From NCBI GenBank assembly GCA_023055355.1, contig JALJCS010000004.1, positions 16,088,001 to 16,152,000 of the forward strand: a stretch of 64,000 bases of DNA. Reading direction: 5' to 3'. Numbering within the stretch: the first letter of the stretch is position 1; each line of letters starts with the position of its first letter. This document shows positions 51,987 to 64,000 of this stretch, in pieces. The DNA is from Agelaius tricolor. Its lineage: Eukaryota > Chordata > Aves > Passeriformes > Icteridae. The position numbers were made by a program, and so were the translations under genes. Under the pieces are notes generated by a model, which had not been told where the DNA came from, searched no databases, and worked only from the letters and a program-made list of their open reading frames with translations.

Positions 51987-54900
51987 ATGCAGAAATAGAC
52001 TTTATGGCATCTAATTGTCTGTCAGCTCATCTATATATTTGATGTTATAGCCCCTTAGTCGAAAAATTGCCTGAGACACTGACCTTGACAGAAAACACTA
52101 AAGTTCTTGAGAAGCATTTCAAAGCAGCCTTCACACTGCTCTTAGGTATCTTGAGGATGCCATGGCAAGAACCTTAAGCACTAGAATTTCATGCCAACAA
52201 GTTAGACTTGTGACAATAAGGACAAAAATGTAGATAGTTACTGTTCAGGTTAGCTGAAAAAATTAGCTCAAGTACATGATGTTTACCCCAGCTTTACTCT
52301 CAGGGCTGTTAATTCAAGTTTTCCTTGGCAGATAGCCTGGAGAAGCACAGGACTCAGTTCCCACAGCAAATTAATGTCTCTATGATATATTTGTGGGGAT
52401 GTTACTGGAGTATTTCAACCAAGCAGTTGAGAAAACCACCTCACAGGTAAAAGAATAGCTCTAGTTTTCAGCACTGCAGAAGATGCTGCACTGCACACAA
52501 TGCTGACTGAGTCATTTCTAGGAAATCAAACCCAGAATATCTGGCACCAAAAATAGCAGCCCAACAGAAGCTCACACAGCATCAAACATCTTTCAGTGGT
52601 AGCCTCAATCCTGACTAAAACTTCTGGACAGTACCAAGCCGCCATAACTGAAAAGGGGTATACTCCTCAATAAGGCAATATGGAAAAACCTATAGGAAAC
52701 TTTGTGAAAAGATAAAGCATATGAAAAGTCTAACAAGAGTTGGAATTAGATTAAATTTGTGGCAAACTATTCTTTGTGTCACAGGGGATCATCAGTAAGG
52801 GATCTTGATATCAGGGATCTGTATGCTGCTGATTGAAAGAAATTATGATTGGAGTAGTTGAACTACTCCAATCAGTCTAAGAAAAATCCAAGTGCTAGAA
52901 AAAATCCAAGAGCAGACCCATCATGGAGTTGCCATCTGAGAGTTCCTTGGGCTGAGGTTCAACTGACTTCTCTATTGCATAAAGGGCCTGGTAAGCTTCT
53001 GATGAACATGACAAAAGTCACCTAGGAAATAAAATAGCCAACAAGGCATCTGTGAACTGTGACCATGACTGTTTTTGCACAGTTACATGGTGGCAATAAA
53101 TCATTGCATCAATGTAGTCACTAGTTAACTTCGTACCTACTTTGCAGCAGCATTTCAAATCTCAGCTTAAGAGTTTTAACACTCCAACAGGTAAAGGGAA
53201 AGGTTCAGGTCTTTTTCACCAACCATTTTTTTGCATGATTCCTAAGACCATTCTCTGTGACACAACAAGACTGTAAATGTAATTCCAAATGGTGAAGAAC
53301 TGAAAAGGTTAGAGAATATTTGCAAATCTAAATTTTGAGCTCAATTAAATGAATTGGTTCATTGGGCTTTATTACTAACAAACACCTAAATACAAATTTG
53401 CTTGTGTAGGCAAACAAATTTAAAAGGCAATAAAAAAAAAGAGGAGAAATAAAAACTTATGACTGCACATTAAACACCTTCCTCCCGGACAAAAACAAGG
53501 ATGGAAATTACTCCGCAGTTCTTTGCACAGTTTCACTAGTCCTAATTTTTAATTAGTCAGTTTATGCTTAAGCCACAGTATCTCTTTCCAATTTATATAG
53601 CAGGATGTCTGAAATTTCAAGAATGCCATTTCCTGTTGCTACTCCAAGTTGCAATAGGATTTTTGGTAGGAAAAAATCAAGATGCATTAGAAAGTCAATG
53701 ACTTACCAAGTAAACTCACAAAATGCCTTCTCCACCTGCCTACACACATGGATTAATTTTTATTTGCTTTGCTATTCCTATTTTCTTGTACATGCATAGA
53801 GACTACACTAAATGTAATCTAGCCTTTTTCATTGCAAACCCTGTAAAGAGGCAAACTTCTGAGGTGAGAGAAAAAAAACAAGCTTGAGAATTTTTGAGAC
53901 CACTTTTAAAAATATTAAAACCATTTCAGAATGTTATTTCCAACTTATTGAGAATGGTATGAAAAGAAAAAAATTTACAAAACTATGCCCAAAGTCAATT
54001 TGCTAATCTGTGATATATCTAATCTTTGTTTCTCTCTGTGTCACCTAGTTATATAAATTAATACAGGCAGATCTGACTTTCATGTCATTTTCTGCTCAGA
54101 TAAGACAAATCCCTTCTTGGAAATATTCTAAACATTTTCACTACTCACTTATAAAAGAGTGGGGGAGGAAGAAAAGTAGATTAATAGTAACAGTGAAGGT
54201 GCACATGGTACACTGGCACAGAAGGTGCTTGAGGCTGATCTTGACAGCACAAGTGGGAGTTAACCCTCAATCTCTGGATAATCTCCTCATAGTAAGGCAC
54301 ATGTCATCACCTGCATGTATGTTTCAGAAGTCTGCTTGAAAATTCTAGAACTTGAGGGCAAAGGTGCTGTGTATGGACTGGAGATGAGGAACATTAGATT
54401 TAGACTAGGATGGTTTTCAAATTTCTGCAACCTCCCTAGGAAGTCTGAAGTATCAGAGTGAGAAATATCAAACTAAGGATGATTGCATTTCTCCTGAATT
54501 TGTATCCAGCTGTAATGAAGCTTTCAGAGGCACCGGAAGAAGCCCAGGATTCAAAATTGTCTGTTTAGACCTTCCAGTTTCCTTCCAGAGGTCACAGTCA
54601 GGAGCCCTCACCCATGAGGGCTTTGGCAACCACAGAGGAATACCTCTGAAAAGATATTCTTTGCAAAACTGTATGTGCCTTTCAGAAACCTTATACAGTC
54701 TCAGCTTCACTGCCTGGAGAAACAGCTCAGGTGTCCCTCAAGACTGCACAGAAATGTTAGTTATACAAACACCTGGCCAGATTCTTCTGTGAATGAAACT
54801 GCAGTGAAGGCAAAAAAGAGAACAATTTAATTGCTTGTCTGCTAACAGGACAGGAAGGCTACAAAGAGAAGAGGAGGCTGGATAGTGATAGCTATGTTTT

Positions 54901-55676
54901 CAAGAGATGAACAAAAGCAGAACAAGCCTTCTGGCCTCTGAGCTTCTGAGTGTTTCCCAAGGTACAGAGATCTCACTGAGGAGAACAGGTGAAATAAAGA
55001 GCCTACAGGACAGAAAACCAATGAAAGTAATTTAATTTGTTCAAAAGTTCTGCAGATCCACCATTTTATCTTAAAACAAATTATTTTGAAATGCAAAAGG
55101 AGAAATCAGGAAAAAAGAAGGCATTTAAATTGAATTAAGCTACCAAAGAGTATGAAAACCATGAAAGATGGCATAGCTCAGAAAACTCTGCAGGAGGAGT
55201 CTGTCAAACTGCCATGATGAATGGGAATTGAACTTTGTCTCTTGATTCCAAATATATGATCCATCACAATCCTGGCCTGTCACCTTGTAAGGTCAAGAGT
55301 CTCTGTTAATTTTCTACCCCTCTTGGCTTCTAACATGGGTTTCTTGAATCGATGCTGTGTTTACCGAGGCACAAATGATAATCATCAAAACATCTTCATT
55401 CTGATAGGCTCATGTGTGTGATATGGAAGCCTAATTTGCTGGAAGTAAAGCTGTATAAAAGCTAACATTTAATAAAGTTCTCCTAGCTACATATAGACTA
55501 TTAATACATTGTGGCTTCTGGGAAAGTGCAATCAAGAAATTAACAAAATGGTCTCTGCTCAAAAAGGAACAAAATGCTCATAATTCAAACAGGGGATAAA
55601 TTGTTGTAAGATATAAAAAATAATCTTTTCTGAGCCTAAGTGTTCCAGCTGATTGCAATCTTGTATTAAACAGCTT
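51987..55676. other. Single-copy DNA with a palindrome and no recognised gene
   Basis: No gene or repeat family was recognised apart from the palindrome at 52846. Open frames remain below 90 codons. Confidence 0.6.
52846..52874. repeat. 29-bp near-perfect palindrome
   Basis: The left arm tgattggagtagtt (52846-52859) and the right arm aactactccaatca (52861-52874) are exact reverse complements around the single base G at 52860. With almost no spacer it can form a cruciform. No transposon or known operator was recognised. Confidence 0.95.
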
Positions 55677-55682
55677 TACATG

Positions 55683-56776
55683 GTGTATTGGGTTTTTGTG
55701 GCAAACCTTTTGTAGTAGGGGGGCTATAGACGTGGATTCTGTGAGAAGTTTCCAGAAGCTTCCCCTGTGTCCAAGATGGACCCATCACCGGCCAGGGTCA
55801 AGCCCATCAGCAATGGTGGCAGTGCCTCCAGAACAATGTACTTACGAAGGGGGAAAAAACATGTGCAGCAGCAGTCACAGCCAGAGAACAGAGGAGTGAG
55901 TGAGTACACATGACAGCAAGAGCCCTGCAGACACCAAAGTCAGTGAGAAGGAGGGGCAGGAGGTGCTCCAGGGCTGGAGCTGGGATTCCCCTGCAGCCCC
56001 TGGTGCAGACCAAGGTGAAGCAGCTGTGCCCCTGCAGCCCATGTGGTTCCACAGTAGAGCAGAGATCCACCTGCAGCACATGGAGGACCCCACTCTGGAG
56101 AAGATAAATGTGCCTGAAGGAGACCATGACCCTGTGGGAAACCTGTGCTGGAGCAGGCTCTTGGCAGGACCTGTGAAGAGAGGAGCCCAGACAGGAGCAG
56201 GTTTGCTGGCAGGACTTGTGACCCCACAGGAGACCCACTACAGAGCAGCCTGATCCTGAAGGAAGGGATCCATGCTGTGGAAGGGATTCATGCTGGAGCA
56301 ATTTGTGGAGAACTGCAGCCTGTGGGAGCAGCTCACACTGGAGAAGTTCATGGAAGACTGTCTCCTGTGGGAGGGGCCCCACACTGGAGCAAGGGAAGAC
56401 TGTTAAGAATCCTTCCCCTGATGAGGGATGAGCAGCAGAGACAATGTGTGATGAACTGACTACCACCCCCATTGCCCTCCCCCTGTGTCAAGCTAGAGGA
56501 AAGCATGAATGAAGCTGAATCTGGGAAGAAGGGAAGGGTGGGGAGAAGGTGCTTTAAGACTTAGTTTATACTTCTCATTATCCTCTGATTTGATTTGAAA
56601 TAAAATAAACTAATTTCTCCAAGTTCAGCCTGTTTTGCCCCAATGGTAATTGGTGAGTGATCCCTCCCTGTCCTTACCACAATCCACAAGCCTTTGGCTC
56701 TATTTTCTGTACCCTGTCCAGCCAAGGAGCAAAGGGATAGAGTGGACTGGTGACTAGCCAGGGCCAATCCACTACA
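55683..56776 (+). mobile_element. Long solo LTR of a passerine endogenous retrovirus
   Basis: The 1.09-kb unit starts near TGTATTGGGTTTTTGTGGCA (TG at 55684) and ends ...GGCCAATCCACTACA at 56776. I recognise both ends and the interior as an LTR common in songbirds. Polyadenylation signals AATAAA lie at 56599-56604 and 56604-56609, followed by a GT-rich region. The hexamer tacatg flanks it at 55677-55682 and 56777-56782, so a target duplication exists, but its length (4-6 bp) and the exact first base cannot be fixed because TG also falls within the repeat (TG at 55681). ERVL-type or ERV1-type are both possible. The interior has imperfect repeats (aagggatccatgctgtgg, aagggattcatgctggag). A 221-codon minus frame lies inside and is a by-product of GC-rich LTR sequence. 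Confidence 0.88.
56599..56609 (+). promoter_or_regulatory. Overlapping AATAAA polyadenylation signals of the LTR
   Basis: AATAAAATAAA gives two overlapping AATAAA hexamers about 170 bases before the LTR end. They are in the position expected for the R region of this LTR. Confidence 0.7.
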
Positions 56777-58032
56777 TACATGACAAAATATTGTTAAAAC
56801 AGACAACTTAGTATTATTTTAAATAAATAAATCAGCTGCTCAACAGTAGCAGGCACATCAGAGAACTAAATAACAATGGCATTTTAAATTTATAAAATCA
56901 TTTATGTTCCAGAGGGTCTCAAAACACTTGGAGAGCATTTGTTTGTTACAGCAGCTCCAAGGAAACCTCATACCCTTCATAAATAGCAACAAAGAAAACA
57001 GATCATAAGCAATTTCTGTGTATTTTGTAAATATTGGCATGTTTAGTTCTAAATAGCTTTAGTTGCACAGCTGTAAATTTAGTAAACACATCATAATCAT
57101 GAAATATATAATGAGTAAAACCACTTAATTAGTATCTCTCCCTCAGAAATTATTTACCTAATGAGATGTAATTGCAGTGAATGCTGTTTAATTGGAACAC
57201 AATTAGCATATGTTCCATACCATGGTACTTACTCATTACCAAGGACATTCTGTGGTGGTTAACCAGGTGTTAAAATCACTGCAAAATTTTAACTTTCCAC
57301 GAGCTGATAACACAAGTTGCCAAAAAAGACAGTTTATGTGAACAGAATGTGATTTCTGTTCTTGCATTTCTATTCAATTATAGTATTTTCTGTCAGTTTT
57401 TTTCCCTAATTCTAAAATCAGAGACTTAAAAACTGAATGCTAGGAAGTATTTGTAATTTCTTCCATTTGGGCAAACACTCTAAATTCCTACAGGCAATCA
57501 CAGAACTTATTCACACAGTCATAAAAATTGCACATGCAAATGGAACACGGGTCCCTAGTCTTCACAGATGATTATTCTCAAAATATCTTATAACCACAAA
57601 AGCCACTTAATCAGGACTCCAGGATATCTAATTAGATTTCCCAATTACCAAAATAAAAATCCACCCCAAACCAGCTGTAAATCTGAGGGGAAAAAAAGAA
57701 ACAAGATTGGCAGGCATGTTGCCTTACCCTCTCTGCGCCTGCAGCTGCTCTATGGCGAGCTGACAGCTGAGCAGTGCCACTGTTCCCTTAGAGGACTGTG
57801 ATGGAGGAGACGAGGTGATGGTGTCACCAGTTCACCCAGTAAGGGGGCAGGGGCAAAGCAGGCAAACACAGTCCTGAACTAACAGGGCACTCACTGACAG
57901 CTGGAGGTGACATGTTTTTCTCATGAACTGCTAGAAGTTTAAGGACACATTGCCTCCAAAATGCATTTTGAATTCACATTTATTCATTTAGAGACAGAAT
58001 CTTAGCCCATTTCTATGTTTTTACCAGCAGAA

Positions 58033-58084
58033 TAAACATGCAAGAAACTGCACTGCAGGAACAGTGCAGTTTCTTGCATGTTTA
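58033..58084. repeat. Perfect 23-bp inverted repeat with 6-nt loop
   Basis: The left arm 58033-58055 and the right arm 58062-58084 are exact reverse complements over 23 bases (left arm starts taaacatgcaagaaac, right arm ends cttgcatgttta). The loop 58056-58061 is caggaa. As RNA it would give a 52-nt fully paired hairpin. The stem is long and perfect, whereas microRNA precursors usually carry mismatches and bigger loops, so a template-switch origin is more likely than a microRNA. Confidence 0.96.
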
Positions 58085-61000
58085 GTTGAACCCACTTGCC
58101 CATTCTCTCTGTTACACTACATGGTGATCTCAAAATAGCTTTCCAAAAGCTAAATGGAGCTATCAGAGCTCAAATGACCCTTATCTAGCACTGGGACCCA
58201 TATGGGTATGTCTGTGCCATGCATCTACTACACTATAAGCAGTCATTGAGGACTCTCAAAGCAAAATCCTCACTCACATTGTCATGGCACTGGAATTCAC
58301 CAGGTGTCTGGGACAACAATGCTCCAACCAGTTGCTCTGAGAACCACTGAGGTGCATATAGACTACTTCAGCTCATTATTGAACAGTGACAACAAATAAG
58401 ACAACATGGGAAAGCCTTGACATATGAAATCTAACTTCACCAAGCTACATCTTTGACAGGGAGCATCAAGGGCAAAGGTTGGCATATTGCCTGATAGACC
58501 CCATGGAGGGCTATTGCACAACTGGAGCAGGTGGTACATCTGAGCCCACAGAAACAGAGCCACCACCATTGCCCTCGTCTCACAAAGTTCTTCTTTCACT
58601 GTTCAAAAATAAGGATAATAGGTGCATGGGATGTCAGCATCATACCTTCAGTGCTCCTCAGACCATTCTATCCATTTCATGAACAAACACCTTAAGTTCA
58701 CACACATGGCACATTCCTCTTGCAGTTTCACTTGGTGTTTGTCCATCTCCATCATCCAAGGTCCACAGCCAGTACTAGTGAGTATGCAGGCAGCCACTCT
58801 CATTGAGACAACTTCTTGGGGCCAAGCACTGGCTTGCACTGTACCTTCTAGATGAAAGCAGACAGAAAGGGAGGAAAGAAAGCACAGGCTTGGCACTGCC
58901 TGCCCTTGCATTGAGAATGTATATCACCCATTTCATAATCACCCCCACGTGCCAGGAAAAGAGCCAGATTTCCTAATCTAATTTGCAGCTGAAGCAGAAG
59001 TCCCCCATCCTTATCCAGGAACATCTTCAAAGTGCTCCCATAGCAGTCAAGTGAGACTGCTGTAACAAATATGTCTGTAGGAAGGAGACAAAAGTTCCCT
59101 TTATCTTCAGGATAATTTGGATAATGTTCTCTCCTGGATCAGGATGTTCTGAATGCACATGGTGATTGCTCACTGTATCTAGGACAGGCCTTGTCACAGA
59201 GGGAATTATGCACTGCACTCATAAAAGAGAAGTAATATACTTAATTGATATAAAGCTGTGAGTTTACAAAATGCAAGGTTAAATACAACACTGGTTTAAT
59301 GGCAAGGCATACTCAACTATTTACTATATAAAAAACAGAGTCAGACAAAAGTCTCAGTGAGCTCACAGGCTTATATGTGAGAAAAGACCAACCAGCAGTT
59401 ACTGCATCTATATTTAAACATTTCAAAAAGCCAGATCTCATATGACTTCAGCCCTACACAAATGAAAACTGAGGATTGACTCATGACGTTAAAAGCACTC
59501 CTCTGTCCATTGGGGTTGCTCTGTGTCACCCAGGAAGAACAATTGCCTGGACATATAGCCTTCAGATAATTTTTTTAGGGCCTGAACTGGACTACATACT
59601 AAGACAGGAGACAGTATTTTCTGCCCATTGTGATTTCTACATTATAGCAGAACTCTAGAGTATCTTCTTTGCTCACAATCCCTGCAAACGGAAAAATAAA
59701 ATTTAATTCTGTTATGCAAATGAGGAGCAAAATATTCTTTTGGCACAGGTTGGGTGTGTATTGCCTTTATATCTTAATATGTGTTTTCCCTCATGACAAG
59801 GTGCTCTGGGGGCCAACACAAACTGCCACACCATCGATTTGCAAAGGATTTTATTCTTACACTTCCAGTGTAGTAGTCTAAAGCCATTTTCCCAAGGCAT
59901 GTCAGGTTCAACTGCCCTCCAAACAAGAACTTTTTCTGTGGGAGCACTGTCTCCCACAATTGCTACAACGTGCTGGTAAATTTGAAGCCCTCAACAAACA
60001 CAACATCCAACAGACCTTACATGTACTTTATTTTCAGGCAATCTAAATTATGTGTGTTAAGTAGATAGCTTTTACTAGCAGCTGATAACATTGAACAGGT
60101 GAAAAACATGTAAAAGCCCATCAAAGCACAGAAGAGGCATAGTAAAGAGGTAGTAAACATGTATTTGAATTATTACCATTGTTCTCTGTCTTTTGTGCAG
60201 TTTTAAGTACCCACAGCAGTCACACAAAATGCTAATGGCTTAACTCTTTTATCTCCTGGGTTCATGTCTCTGGGATCTTCAGACTGACTCTGCCTTCCCT
60301 TCTCTGGTGACATCCTCCACAAAAATTACTTGGGTATCCTTTCTGATTTGGCTATGCCACAAGAAGCAAGTCAGAAATCTCAGACTGGGAAAAATTTCAG
60401 AAGTGTTTATATTTCTGGACTGTCAGCTTTACAAGAGTGCCTGGGAGCACTGTTTCCAGAGAATGAGAAAAAACAAAACAAAAAAAAAAAGGGAAATGGG
60501 GAGAAAGAGAACTGTGTTATACAATACTCATAATCTCATCCTACTGTGCTGTCTGCTTGCTTATCAGCAGCAAGTTTGCCAAGCAAGGAAAGTGCACATT
60601 AAGAGAACCTTGTTCAAGTAACAACCTGATTTCAAGTTTCAATTCTCACAGGCAAGGAAACTGACTGGTATGAACAGAGTAAAAGGCACAAACAGCCATT
60701 TTCAATTTGGAGATACTTCTAGTCCACAGGATAGCAACAGGACTGGCAAAGTTCTACAAAGAAAAAAAAAAACCCTCCATTGATTTAGTGCAAATTTTCC
60801 AATATTACTTGCTTTAATAAGACTGTATCAGTACATCTGAAGAAATACATTTTCTATCAATGACTTTCCTGAAGAGAAAGTAACATAAGCCACTTGAAGC
60901 AGGCAGAAATATTGGAGAATTTTGTGTTAAGTGCAGATGTTGTTAGCTCCACAATGTGTAAGTAAAATCCTGAGCACAACACTGAGTTTGTCTGCCATGA

Positions 61001-62508
61001 GTTTTTCCATTCTTCTTGCAGGAATACTGATGCTTACAGAATTGCCAGCCTTCTTAGCATTTGACATACGTGATTGAATCTCCTGACAGGTGAGGTGCTA
61101 GAACAAAAATACTAGAAATGCTTATTCACTGAGTATCAGAAAATATTGATATTACACATTGCAATATTCCAGAAGTCCATTTAAAACTGTTTATCATGAA
61201 CTCAGAAAGATGTTCTCTGTTTTTGGGACTAGTTAATGAGATTTCATCCTTCAAAGCTATGATGTGGATTTGGTTTCTAATGAAATTAAAAATAGACAGA
61301 ATTTTGCCTCATTTCAGTCTAAGACCTTAGCTGTGTGAATCTGATGTGCTCTGGAGTACATTCTGTGTTTAAATTCAAAACAATTCTGTATTTAAGGCAT
61401 AACAAAGGCTTAGTAAAAGGAGACTGCAATGTACTGTGTTCTTATTAAAATAGCATGATAGACAAGCAGAATTTTTAAAAAAACAACAGGCTTACTGCAT
61501 TTATATTATGTTAAATTACTGGTTTTTCCTCAATATGTAGAAAAACAGCTTTAGCTAGAAGCCTCCAAAACCAAGAGAATTGTGTAAGCCATATCTACAT
61601 GACACCAAGCAAGACAACATTGAGTGAAAACCACACTGGCTTCAGAGGCCAATACAGGATAGCTGCTGTAGCACATTTTATTCCACAAGATGCAAGAGCC
61701 ATTAGCTTGGGCATAGTGCCATGGTAACACATGAATAGGAACAAGGTTTTACATGAAAGACATTATATGCTTTCAGGAACAAGGCACTATATCCAAACAA
61801 TGCTGTGCTGCACTTTGTGATCCTCATGCACATTTGAAATCTTTATACCTTTATACACAACAAAGAAGTTTGTCCCTAGGGGGGAAAAAGAAACCACCAA
61901 GGTAGGCTTCAGACCATTCGTTGGATGTTTTTATTAGAAAATACTGTGTTGGAATAGATGGAACAGCGTTTCACAAAGCTGCAAATGTACATTACCCCAA
62001 GGAAAAGATGCCCTCATTTTCCAGCTCCATCCAAGATTTTGTTCTCTTGTGGATTCAGTAAAGAAACTGTTGCAAAGAAAAGACAAATCATTTTGGGAGA
62101 TAAGATGCACTTAAAATTTAAAGTGAGCAGGAGGAGCAGTCAACTACCTGCTGAGCCATCTGAGTTCAAAGATAAAAGCTAGTACTCACCTAGGCTTTCT
62201 TCACAAAGCAGCACTGATTCCTCAGCATGCTCATTCTTAAATAAAAGCTGGCAGCAACAAGGATCTCAGCTTCCAACAGAAATGGAAGCAATATCAAGCA
62301 GAGGGGGTTCTAATAAGGGGGCCATGAATCTCGGAATTTTTGTTAGAGATGCATTAGCAAATGGAGGCTCACACAGAAGGTCTATGAAGAAACATTCTCT
62401 CATGCCTTCTGTGCTATATCTATGATGAGACACTGATGTAAGCACAATTTGTTCTTTATGACTCTATAGCTTGCTGTCTTTACAGTTCAAGAAAAGTAAA
62501 CAAGTGTT

Positions 62509-62585
62509 ACATATATATGCTCATATACATACCTATGTACACATATATATTTATAAACTGATGTATCTATATACATACCTATATT
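62509..62585. repeat. Degenerate alternating TA/CATA-rich tract
   Basis: Repeated acatatata and atacatacctat words form a low-complexity purine-pyrimidine alternation. It is probably a decayed dinucleotide repeat. Confidence 0.75.
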
Positions 62586-63927
62586 AAAAGATTTAATATA
62601 TGAATGCAGTCTTGAAGATAGAAAACTTCATGCCCTGTAGACATGCACACAGAATGTAACTCTTCATAGGAATATACTATTCAGCTGAAGGTGAAGTTTT
62701 CAAATTTCAAGTCTGCAGACCTCTATATAAAATATATGTGCAAGTTTAAAAAATATTCCAGTCTTTTTTTTTTTTAATTAAATGTAATTTGGAGATTTGG
62801 AAGTAAAATCCTTTCACAAGCAAAAGAAAAGGATTATCATATGTCTCTCAATCTCTATATAGTAGATTCAAAACTCATGGAAACTACACACACTTGTCTC
62901 TTTTTTTTTAATCAAATGTGAAGTATTTTTCATTACTTGTATAGCAGGACAAAATTTCAAAAATTGTATCACTTATAGGTACCAAAGATGTAAGATACAG
63001 TCCCAAAGAAGAAATGGATCTTCAATATGCAAAATTCTTGATTTCTGTTATGACATTGTGTTGAAGAGCTAGAAATAGAAATTTTGAAATTATGATTTTG
63101 TTCTGTCAGAAAGCAGAACAACCTGCAGGTCTTTCAGAGGACATTCAGAGCCCTCTTCTCCTAAGTATCTCCATAGGAACCAAAGTATCTGCTGCTAGTC
63201 ACAGAAACGGAAAATGCTAATTCACATTAGTGTAGAACTGCCATAAGGAATCTGCCATTTCTTATAAAGAATATACAATAGAGAAAAGTATTAGATAGTG
63301 TATGTAGATTTCAGCGGTTGACCAGAAATTTATGATACAGTTTTGTTTCATTATTCATTCGCACTGTTACCAGTAAATGGGCTGATAACTCTCCCATTCT
63401 TCTTCTTGGTTAATGTTTAACACACTCCTACAAAATAAGCATTGTGTGGTTCCTTAGGCTGGTGGTTTCTGATGAATGAGCATTATATTAAGTCACCAGG
63501 TGTGCAAACAGTTCTTCAGCTGGCATGAACACAACACGCCCTAAAGCCAAGACAGGAATTTGAACCCCATTTAGGTTTGAATCTAACCCCTCACAGAGCT
63601 GAGATTCATCTCTGCTGAGAGCAGAGTGGGAGTTTTCAGGATCTCCATATAGCCACTTCCATTGCTGCAGAGGTAAATTCTCAGCTTGCTGTCATGAGAT
63701 CAGAGGACTCCAGTGGAAGACTGGGTGATTTCAAAAACAAAAGATGCCAATATTCAGTACCTCAGCCAGTTAATATGGCTGCTACATACGCTTAAAAACA
63801 ATGCAGACTAAAATACCATAGGAAATTTATACTCAAATTACTTCATCCCATGGACATGTATATCTGAAAGCAGCCTATCTGAAATGACCCAGTTTGTAAC
63901 ATCACATCACCATGGATGTACCGCTGG

Positions 63928-64000
63928 AACACAGGCCAACATTGTGCCCTTGTGGCAAAGAAGGCTAATGGAATCCTGGGCTGCATGAAGAGAAGAGTGG
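63928..64000 (+). mobile_element. CR1 LINE fragment, cut by window edge
   Basis: The sequence aacattgtgcccttgtggca, then aagaaggctaatggaatcct and gggctgcatgaag follow the CR1 ORF2 C-terminal region (compare GCCAAGAAGGCCAATGGCATCCTGG). The element runs off the right end of the window, so its length and tail cannot be judged. It is on the + strand like the other CR1 copies here. Confidence 0.82.

Larger units (their letters stand above)
56783..63927. other. Single-copy, AT-rich DNA with one hairpin and no recognised gene
   Basis: No coding or RNA gene was identified. The perfect hairpin at 58033 is listed separately. Positions 57120-57210 are rich in TAATTA and AATTA/ATTAG words. Positions 57720-57900 are richer in G and C but lack a convincing frame. 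An alternating TA/CA-rich stretch occupies 62509-62585. Open frames reach 104 codons at 60307-60621 (+), partly translating an A-run as lysines. Confidence 0.6.

Noticed and set aside
55807..56472. 221-codon open frame on the minus strand
   Set aside because: It lies wholly inside the solo LTR at 55683-56776, antisense to it. The repeated residue patterns reflect the imperfect repeats and GC-rich sequence of the LTR.
63574..63590. ggtttgaatctaacccc, resembling a tRNA T-arm
   Set aside because: No acceptor stem, D-arm or anticodon arm can be drawn around it, and there is no clear A box at the right distance for a tRNA or tRNA-derived SINE.

Overview
The window looks like bird DNA, most likely from a songbird (passerine). 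It is AT-rich. Its recognisable interspersed repeats are CR1 LINE fragments and solo LTRs of endogenous retrovirus families that I know from passerine genomes. I see no mammalian-type SINEs and nothing prokaryotic: no packed genes, operons, ribosome binding sites or CRISPR. The family names rest on recognised sequence patterns, not a database search.

I find no host protein-coding gene, tRNA or rRNA that I can support. The longest open frames (221, 153, 131, 129 and 125 codons) either lie inside an LTR or have no recognisable domain, and they are what chance gives in AT-rich DNA of this length. The window is best read as intergenic DNA or the inside of a very long intron.

Layout: 1-244 is a long GGAA microsatellite. 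245-14.7 kb is single-copy DNA with a perfect 26-bp inverted repeat at 8.3 kb. A solo LTR with a perfect 6-bp target duplication is at 14.67-15.06 kb. 15-30.7 kb is mostly single-copy, with small tandem duplications (15.9, 18.1, 26.7, 29.7 kb), a cluster of three hairpins (19.1 kb) and a CR1 tail (26.4 kb). A decayed ERVL-like LTR begins at 30.67 kb. CR1 fragments fill 36.25-36.88 kb (two copies, one interrupting the other) and 37.67-38.60 kb. A scrambled 87-bp CR1-derived patch is at 39.77 kb and an old CR1 relic at 45.2-45.6 kb. Three LTRs lie within 8.1 kb at 48.68-49.25, 51.69-51.98 and 55.68-56.78 kb. The rest is single-copy, with a perfect 23-bp hairpin at 58.0 kb, and the window ends inside another CR1.

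No genes act together here. The biology that can be read is a history of insertions (CR1 retrotransposition, LTR insertion followed by LTR-LTR recombination) and local copying errors (palindromes, short tandem duplications, the permuted CR1 patch). I did not find a new biological system. The most unusual items are the three near-perfect palindromes and the order-swapped CR1 patch.
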